Shown here: positions 58,467 to 64,000 of the stretch, piece by piece | Position numbering within the stretch: position 1 is the first letter of the stretch | Layout of the letters: every line of letters begins with the position of its first letter | NCBI RefSeq assembly: GCF_036014015.1 | Contig: NZ_CP107905.1 | Location: 9,362,001-9,426,000, forward strand | Origin: Streptomyces sp. NBC_00457 | GTDB taxonomy: Bacteria > Actinomycetota > Actinomycetes > Streptomycetales > Streptomycetaceae | Length of the DNA: 64,000 bases | Direction of reading: 5' to 3' | Notes under the pieces: model-generated | The model's input: only the letters and a program-made list of their open reading frames with translations | Database searches by the model: none | What the model was told of the DNA's origin: nothing | Made by a program: the position numbers and the translations under genes

Positions 58467-60492
58467 CAGCGAGCTCCTTCCCGAAGTGGCAGGCGGCACT
58501 CCGGCCCGTCGCCGTGGCGGTCAGCTGTGGCCGGTGGGTGGCGCAGCGGTCGCGGGCCATGGGACAGCGGGTGCGGAAGGCGCAGCCGGTGGGCACGGAC
58601 CGCGGGTCCGGCGGGCTGCCGGGAATGGAGCTGAGCCGGGAGCCCCGGTGCTGTTCGGCCGGTACCGACTCCAACAGGCCGCGCGTGTAGGGGTGGTGGG
58701 GCTGAGCGAACACCTCGGCCACCGGCCCGGTCTCCACGACCGTGCCCGCATACATCACGGCGACGCGGTCCGCGTGCTCGGCGGCGAGTCCGAGGTCGTG
58801 CGTGATGAGGACGAGCGCCATGTGCTGCTCGCTGCGCAACTCCCGTAGCAGGTCCATGATCTGGGCCTGCACGGTGACATCCAGGGCCGTCGTCGGCTCG
58901 TCGGCGAGCAGGACCCGCGGGCGCAGCGCGACCGCTGTCGCGATCAGCAGGCGCTGGCGCATGCCGCCGGAGAACTGGTGCGGATACGCGTCGGCGCGTG
59001 CGCGTGCCTCCGGGATGCCGACGCGCTCCATCAGCTCCACCGCCCTGGCCCGCGCCGCCCGCCGGGACATGTCCTGGTGGATCCGGAACGGCTCCGCGAG
59101 CTGCGTGCCGACCGTCATGACGGGGTTGAGTGAACTGAGCGCGTCCTGGAACACCATGGCCAGACCGGGCCCGGCCAGCCGCCGCCTGGCCCGCGCGTCC
59201 AGCGTCAGCAGATCCTCGCCGCTCAGCCGCACCTGCCCGCCCACCACCTCGGCGACCGGATCGAGCAGCCCCGCGACGGCATGCGCGGTCATGCTCTTGC
59301 CGCACCCCGACTCGCCCAGCAGCGCCAGTGTCTCGCCGGAGCGGACAGAGAAACCGACGCCGCGGACGACGGGGACGGGGCCGGTGGGGGTGTGGATGTC
59401 GACCGACAGGTCTGTGACGGAGAGGGTGGCGGCCGACGCCGGCTGTTCAACGTGAGCGTCCGGCGCCGGTTGTTCGACGTGAGCGTCCGGCGCCGACTGC
59501 TCAACGGCCGGGCCGTGGCCCCGGGTTCCGTCGGTGCCCGCGGTGGTGCGGGCGCCCGCACCCTTCTCCGCCGTACGGCGACCGCGCCGCAGCCCCTGCC
59601 GCCACCGCTGCCCCGGATCCGTCGTCAGCCGGGCCCACGAGGCGAGCACCGTCGCCGACACGGTCGTGAGGACGATGGCGAGCCCCGGGAAGAGCGCGAT
59701 CCACCACGCGCTCTGCAACTCCTGCCGCCCCTGCGCCACCATCAGCCCCCAGCTCACATCGGGTGGCTGGATGCCGATGCCCAGGAAGCTCAGCGAGGAC
59801 TCGGCCAGCATGACGAAGCAGAAGTCGAGCGCGGCCACGGTGAGCAGCGTGGGCAGCACCGAGGGGGCTACATGGCGCCGGATGGTCGCCCAGCCGCTGG
59901 TGCCGAAGGTGCGGGCCGCGTCGATGAAGAGCCGGCTGCGCAGCTCGGCGGACTCGGCGCGCGCGGTGCGCAGATAGACCGGGATCCGGGCGACGGCCAG
60001 GACCAGCACGATGTTCGCGGCGCTCGGCGAGAACACGTACAGCACGACCACGGCCAGCAGCAGTGACGGGAAGCTGAGGATCACGTCGGCGATCCGCAGC
60101 GACACGTTCTCGCGCCATCCTCCGTGATAGCCCGCCCACATGCCCCACACCGACCCGATGATCAGGGAGCACAGCACGGCGGGCACGGCCACGGACAGTG
60201 TCGTCCCGGCCGCCGCGAGCAGCCGGGCGGCGACGGGCCGGCCCAGGGAGTCGCTGCCGAGGACGAACGCCCAGCCGTGGTCGAGGCTGAACGGCGCCCG
60301 CCCGGGCGCGCGCAGGTTCTGCCGGGTCGCCAGGTCGTCGGCGAGGAGCGGACCCAGTACGGCGCACAGCGCGACCATCACCAGCACCAGCGCCGCCGCG
60401 AACGCGAACCGGTCCCGCAGCAGCGGTGCGAGCCAGTTCCGCCGTGCCGCTGTCCCATCTGCTTTTCGAAGCATGTCCCGTCCTCGACTCAT
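58459..60492 (-). CDS. ABC transporter permease-ATPase fusion (Opp/Dpp C + D)
   Basis: A 677-residue fusion. Residues 1-300 are a DppC-type permease: an N-terminal span, the characteristic GSDSLGRPVAARLLAAAGTT and the EAA loop DAARTFGTSGWATIRRHVAPS. A linker with an imperfect V-E-Q-x-A-P-D-A-H repeat follows. The D-type ATPase comes after residue 350: GESGCGKSMTA (Walker A), HQFSGGMRQRLLIATAVAL (signature), LLADEPTTALDVT (Walker B). Such fusions of C and D are rare but known. ATG at 60492 overlaps the B permease stop (ATGA); ATG at 60474 has the better GAGG. Confidence 0.92.
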   Translation of the reverse strand: MSRGRDMLRKADGTAARRNWLAPLLRDRFAFAAALVLVMVALCAVLGPLLADDLATRQNLRAPGRAPFSLDHGWAFVLGSDSLGRPVAARLLAAAGTTLSVAVPAVLCSLIIGSVWGMWAGYHGGWRENVSLRIADVILSFPSLLLAVVVLYVFSPSAANIVLVLAVARIPVYLRTARAESAELRSRLFIDAARTFGTSGWATIRRHVAPSVLPTLLTVAALDFCFVMLAESSLSFLGIGIQPPDVSWGLMVAQGRQELQSAWWIALFPGLAIVLTTVSATVLASWARLTTDPGQRWRQGLRRGRRTAEKGAGARTTAGTDGTRGHGPAVEQSAPDAHVEQPAPDAHVEQPASAATLSVTDLSVDIHTPTGPVPVVRGVGFSVRSGETLALLGESGCGKSMTAHAVAGLLDPVAEVVGGQVRLSGEDLLTLDARARRRLAGPGLAMVFQDALSSLNPVMTVGTQLAEPFRIHQDMSRRAARARAVELMERVGIPEARARADAYPHQFSGGMRQRLLIATAVALRPRVLLADEPTTALDVTVQAQIMDLLRELRSEQHMALVLITHDLGLAAEHADRVAVMYAGTVVETGPVAEVFAQPHHPYTRGLLESVPAEQHRGSRLSSIPGSPPDPRSVPTGCAFRTRCPMARDRCATHRPQLTATATGRSAACHFGKELADA

Positions 60493-61415
60493 GCCGCCGC
60501 CGGCTGCCGTACCCGTGGATCGAGCAGCGCGTGGCAGAGGTCCACCAGGATGTTGAGCGCGAAGATCACCAGTGCCGTGAGCAGCACCGCGGCCTGCAGC
60601 ACCGCGAAGTCCCGCTGCAGCACCGAGTCGATCATGAGTTTGCCGATGCCGGGCCAGCCGAAGACGGTCTCGACGACGACGGCCCCGTTGACCAGCCCCA
60701 CAGCGAGGTCGCCCGCGACGGTGAGCGCGGGAGCCGCCGCGTTGCGCAGGGCGTGCCCGAACACCACCCGGGCCTCGGAGGCGCCCTTGCTGCGCGCCAC
60801 CTTCACGTACGGCGCGGAGAGCGCGGTGATCATGGCGCCCCGCACCACCTGGACCAGCACCCCGAACGGGCGGATGAACAGCGTGGCCACGGGCAGCACC
60901 CAGGCCGCCGCACCGCTCGTACCGGACGTGGGCAGCCAGCCGAGCGACACCGCGAAGACCAGTACCCCCATGATGGCGAACCAGAAGTCGGGCACGCTCG
61001 CGGCGGTCGAGGAGAGAAGGCTCGCCACCCGGTCCATGGCCGAGTTGGGCCGGTAGGCCGCCAGGCTGCCGATCGCCACGGCGCCCACGATGGAGAGCGA
61101 CATCGTCCAGCCCGCCAGCTGGAGCGTCGCGGGGAAGGCCCGCAGCGCCGCCTCGCTCGCCGGCTGGGCGGTGCGCAGCGACTCGCCGAAGTCGAGCCGC
61201 GCGACCTGGGCGAGGTAGTCGCCGAACTGGGTGATCAGCGGCTCGTCGAAGCCGTTGCGGGCGGCGAACTCCGCCCGCATCTCGGGTGTCGCGCTGAGCG
61301 GCAGGTACAGGTTGGCGGGGTCTCCGGTGAGGCGGGCGAGGAAGAACACGCCGAGGACGACGACCAGCAGCGGTATGACGCTGGAAACCGCACGGCGGCG
61401 CAGCAGGATCAGCAC
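60489..61415 (-). CDS. ABC transporter permease, Opp/Dpp B type
   Basis: A 308-residue membrane permease with six spans. The N-terminal RRRAVSSVIPLLVVVLGVFFLARLTGDP is the B-type first span and outer segment, and the EAA motif is ARSKGASEARVVFGHALRNAAAP. ETVFGWPGIGKLMIDSVLQRD is the usual C-terminal signature. GTG at 61415 follows GAGGGGG. It begins ten bases after the SBP stop and is coupled to the fused permease-ATPase gene by a four-base overlap, so the whole set is one operon. Confidence 0.92.
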   Translation of the reverse strand: MLILLRRRAVSSVIPLLVVVLGVFFLARLTGDPANLYLPLSATPEMRAEFAARNGFDEPLITQFGDYLAQVARLDFGESLRTAQPASEAALRAFPATLQLAGWTMSLSIVGAVAIGSLAAYRPNSAMDRVASLLSSTAASVPDFWFAIMGVLVFAVSLGWLPTSGTSGAAAWVLPVATLFIRPFGVLVQVVRGAMITALSAPYVKVARSKGASEARVVFGHALRNAAAPALTVAGDLAVGLVNGAVVVETVFGWPGIGKLMIDSVLQRDFAVLQAAVLLTALVIFALNILVDLCHALLDPRVRQPAAA

Positions 61416-61425
61416 ATCCGCCCCC

Positions 61426-62967
61426 TCAGTCCGCGCGGCGCATGTCGGCGAGCCGCATCTCGTCATTGGTGGACGGGTCCGGCCGGTAGCGGACCTTCGG
61501 GGAGAGCGCCAGGATCCCGGTCATGTTGGCCATGACGGCATCCCGTACGACCTCGTCATTCTGGTACGTGAACGCATCCGCGAACGCCGTCTGCCGCGCC
61601 GAGCCCGAGGCGAGCTCCGCCCGCTCGATCATTACGTCGAACGCGGCGGTGCCGTAGCTGCTCTGGGCGCCCTTGCTGCCGTAGATCTGCTCCATCGTGA
61701 ACGCGGCGTCCCCGGCCTGGTTGCCGTGTTGCGCCTGGAGCAGGGTGGGGCCGGTGTCGCCCGCCGGGAAGGGGCGCAGCAGGTACTCCAGCCAGGCGTT
61801 GACGTCGAGCATCTTGATCTCTGCCTTCAACCCCGCCTTCAGCAGGCCGTCCTGCACCACCTCCATCGCCTCGGCGGCCTTGGGGTAGATGCCGGTGCGG
61901 CCGATGATGGTGATGGTCCTGCCGGTCGGGACGCCATCGGCGCGGGCCTCGGCCACGAGTTGCTTCGCGCGGTCCGGGTCGTAAGGCCACGGCCGGACGC
62001 GGGGGTTGTGCCCGGTGACGCCCTTGGCGACGAGCTGGCCGGTCGGCCGGCCGGCGAAGACCGCCGTGGTCAACCCCACGCGGTCCACGGCGTAGTTGAT
62101 GGCTCGTCGGACCCGGATGTCGTCCAGGGGTGGCTTGGTGGCGTCCATCCGCAGGTACGACACCTCGTTGGTGGCGAACTCCACCGCCCGGTCGCCCGCC
62201 CCGTCCTCGGGCGCGAGACCGATCGCGACATCCGCCTCGTCATTGGCCACCATGGCGGCGCGCACGCTGCCCTCCGCCCGCCACACATAGGTGGCCGCGT
62301 TGAACTCCGGTGCCCTGCCCCAGTACTCGGAGAAGCGCTTCAGGCGCAGGAAGCGCCCCTCGCTCCACTCGTCGATCCGGTACGGCCCCGTGCCGACCGG
62401 CTCGCGCACCCGGGAGTTCGGCGCCGTGCTCGTCGGCACGATCTCCACGAAGGACAGGCGCAGCGGCAGGATCGGGTCCGGCTCCGCTGTGGTGACCTTG
62501 AGCGTGGTGTCGTCGACCGGTACGGCGGTCAGCTCGCTGTCCGCGAAGATGTAGCCGTCGACGTTGCAGTCGATGCGGGAGTCCGTGGCGCGCTTGACCG
62601 AGAAGGCGGCCGCGTCGGCGGTGAGCGGCGAACCGTCGTGGAATCTGACCCCCGGCCGGAGCGTGAAGGTCCACGAAGTGGCCGACGTGCGGCTCCACTT
62701 GGTGGCCAGCGCCGGCTGAAGCCGACCGGTGGCCGCCTCGCGCTCGGTGAGCGCCTCCGTGATGTTGGACCGCGTCACCCGGCCCGTCGCGGTGAGTGAG
62801 GCGTCGCAGGGTTCGAGGGTCGGGGGTTCCTCGGGAAGGACGATGCGCAGGGTGCCGGGACCGCCTCCGATGGGGTCGGCGCCGGCCACCGAGCATCCGG
62901 AGACGGTGAGCAGAACGGCCAGGGACGTGACGATCGGACGGGTGCGGGCTGAGCCTGGACGGGCCAC
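61426..62967 (-). CDS. ABC transporter substrate-binding lipoprotein (SBP family 5)
   Basis: A 513-residue solute-binding protein of the peptide/nickel/oligosaccharide class. The signal sequence ends in the lipobox LTVSGC. LRIVLPEEPPTLEPCDA, NITEALTE, SATSWTFTLRPGVRFHDGSPLTADAA (the family signature), GTGPYRIDEWSEG and RRAINYAVDR are all present. The ligand cannot be read; besides peptides this class also takes cello- and galacto-oligosaccharides, and a GH30 galactanase is divergent from it. GTG at 62967 follows GGAGG. It heads the operon. Confidence 0.92.
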   Translation of the reverse strand: MARPGSARTRPIVTSLAVLLTVSGCSVAGADPIGGGPGTLRIVLPEEPPTLEPCDASLTATGRVTRSNITEALTEREAATGRLQPALATKWSRTSATSWTFTLRPGVRFHDGSPLTADAAAFSVKRATDSRIDCNVDGYIFADSELTAVPVDDTTLKVTTAEPDPILPLRLSFVEIVPTSTAPNSRVREPVGTGPYRIDEWSEGRFLRLKRFSEYWGRAPEFNAATYVWRAEGSVRAAMVANDEADVAIGLAPEDGAGDRAVEFATNEVSYLRMDATKPPLDDIRVRRAINYAVDRVGLTTAVFAGRPTGQLVAKGVTGHNPRVRPWPYDPDRAKQLVAEARADGVPTGRTITIIGRTGIYPKAAEAMEVVQDGLLKAGLKAEIKMLDVNAWLEYLLRPFPAGDTGPTLLQAQHGNQAGDAAFTMEQIYGSKGAQSSYGTAAFDVMIERAELASGSARQTAFADAFTYQNDEVVRDAVMANMTGILALSPKVRYRPDPSTNDEMRLADMRRAD

Positions 62968-62980
62968 TGAGCCTCCGTCT

Positions 62981-63015
62981 GTCCATAACAGCAAACGTAG
63001 TTTAGATATATGGAC
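62981..63015. promoter_or_regulatory. 35-bp nested palindrome before the ABC operon
   Basis: The outer arms GTCCATA (62981-62987) and TATGGAC (63009-63015) and the inner arms AAAC (62993-62996) and GTTT (63000-63003) share one centre at 62998. It lies 14 bases upstream of the SBP start and about 130 bases before the GH30 gene, a likely operator for both. Confidence 0.7.
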
Positions 63016-63143
63016 GCTCATTGATGTTGCACGCGTCAAGAGGTGTGAAGCTGCCGTATCTGTTGACGTGTTGGATGCCGTCCTAAAACATTCGGGAAGC
63101 TCGATTGGTTCTGTGCGGTTCTGTTCGCTCCCGAAGGGAATCC

Positions 63144-64000
63144 ATGTCCAGCAGACATCGCCTCGTCCGGGCACTCGCGGTCACCGTTCCCCTGGCCCTC
63201 GGCGCGGGACTCATGGCCGGGCCCCCGGCTGCCGCCGCCGACGCGGTCACGGTACGCATCGACCCTTCGTACCAGCAGCAGGAGTTCGAAGGGTGGGGCA
63301 CGAGCCTGGTGTGGTTCGCCAACGCCACCGGCGGCTACCCGGACCCCATCCGCGAGCAGCTCGTCGACATGCTGTTCGGCGAGGACGGTCTCCGCCTCAA
63401 CATCGCGCGCTACAACATCGGCGGCGGCAACGCCCCCGACGTCCGCACGGACTACATGAAGGCCGGCGCGACGATGGAGGGCTTCTGGAAGGCTCCCGCG
63501 GGCACCACCAGGGAAGACATGGACTGGTGGAACCCCGGCGACCCCGACCACTGGAACTGGGCGGCCGACACGAACCAGCGCTGGTGGGTGGACCAGATCA
63601 AGGACAAGGTGACCCGCTGGGAGGCGTTCAGCAACTCGCCGCCGTGGTTCCAGACGGTCAGCGGATACGTCTCGGGCGGCTTCGACGCGAGCACGGACCA
63701 GATCCGCGCGGACCGCGTCGACGAGTTCGCCACCTACCTGACCCGGGTGACGGACCAACTGGAGAAGAAGCACCGCATCAGGTTCGACACCATCGCCCCG
63801 CTCAACGAGCCCAACACCAACTACTGGGGCACCCAGTTGGGTCCCGACGGCCGGCCCGTCGGCGGCCGTCAGGAAGGCGCGCACGCCGGGCCCGAGCTCC
63901 AGCAGAAGGTCGTCCAGGCCCTGAGCCGGGCCCTGGCCGACGCCAAGACCCGCGCGACCGTCTCCGCGATGGACGAGACGAACCCGGGCATCTTCGTCCA
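63144..64000 (+). CDS. Secreted GH30 glycosidase, probable endo-beta-1,6-galactanase (3' end outside window)
   Basis: The first 285 residues of an exported glycosidase, open to the window end. The signal peptide is cut near AAA-ADA. The domain begins VRIDPSYQQQEFEGWGTSLVWFANATGG, then FGEDGLRLNIARYNIGGGNAPD and RWEAFSNSPPWF, and the acid/base glutamate is in TIAPLNEPNTNYWG (N-E-P), typical of GH30 galactanases and xylanases; the mention of galactan is from family knowledge and the tryptophan pattern. The nucleophile glutamate lies beyond the window. GAAGGG precedes the ATG. It is divergent from an Opp-type ABC operon. Confidence 0.88.
   Translation, partial: MSSRHRLVRALAVTVPLALGAGLMAGPPAAAADAVTVRIDPSYQQQEFEGWGTSLVWFANATGGYPDPIREQLVDMLFGEDGLRLNIARYNIGGGNAPDVRTDYMKAGATMEGFWKAPAGTTREDMDWWNPGDPDHWNWAADTNQRWWVDQIKDKVTRWEAFSNSPPWFQTVSGYVSGGFDASTDQIRADRVDEFATYLTRVTDQLEKKHRIRFDTIAPLNEPNTNYWGTQLGPDGRPVGGRQEGAHAGPELQQKVVQALSRALADAKTRATVSAMDETNPGIFV

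Overview
The window looks like a piece of a Streptomyces chromosome, or that of a very close relative. G+C is very high, third codon positions are nearly all G or C, GTG and TTG starts are common, and many genes have either a strong GGAGG site or no leader at all. The families are also typical of the group: a BTAD/SARP activator, a mycothiol-dependent maleylpyruvate-isomerase-fold enzyme, a deazaflavin (F420) oxidoreductase, DUF305, DUF5134/M56, and GH27 and GH30 secreted glycosidases. I see no tRNA, rRNA, CRISPR array, transposase or phage gene. It reads as chromosomal backbone with a few decayed or duplicated spots.

Layout. 1-6.3 kb: the 3' end of a P-type ATPase, a secreted PHB-depolymerase-type esterase, an OYE/YqjM oxidoreductase divergent from an ArsR repressor over a double operator, and an FprA-type ferredoxin reductase. 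6.3-15.6 kb: a divergent DUF305 lipoprotein and LVIVD-repeat protein, a TetR gene with a clear operator, HAD and PAP2 phosphatases, a DUF5134/M56 membrane pair, and VOC and GNAT proteins. 15.6-20 kb: a GDPD, then an overlapping operon of a DUF6421 protein, an SDR and a threonine-aldolase-like PLP enzyme. 20-27 kb: a secreted repeat protein, a transglutaminase-like protein with a leaderless start, a free-standing B3/B4 domain, an acyltransferase, a thioredoxin, a cysteine-type leader peptide before a flavin reductase, and etfB-etfA. 27-37 kb: a secreted EEP hydrolase, an HpcH/HpaI-type aldolase behind IclR-like dyads, a Ser/Thr kinase, LacI/ROK, and a GH27 alpha-galactosidase whose 3' end has been tandemly duplicated. 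37-50 kb: small proteins, a TmrB-like kinase-Nudix fusion, an M20 dipeptidase, a geranylgeranyl-reductase-like flavoprotein, a deazaflavin enzyme and TetR pair over a five-site operator array, SARP/MMPL/two-component genes, and an MFS/MarR pair. 50-64 kb: assorted enzymes, MFS and acyltransferase genes, a truncated AA10 LPMO relic, a BNR-repeat protein, an Opp/Dpp-type ABC operon containing a permease-ATPase fusion, and the start of a GH30 galactanase divergent from it.

The most notable non-coding features are: five copies of one intergenic hairpin repeat, four of them between convergent genes; a leader peptide with a HIDL...C signature; five GAGC-type palindromes, mostly 19 bp apart, in one divergent promoter; a 35-bp nested palindrome between the ABC operon and GH30; four 12-bp tandem repeats between SARP and MMPL; and at least six genes that appear to be leaderless. 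All functions are assigned by reading protein motifs. No database search was run.
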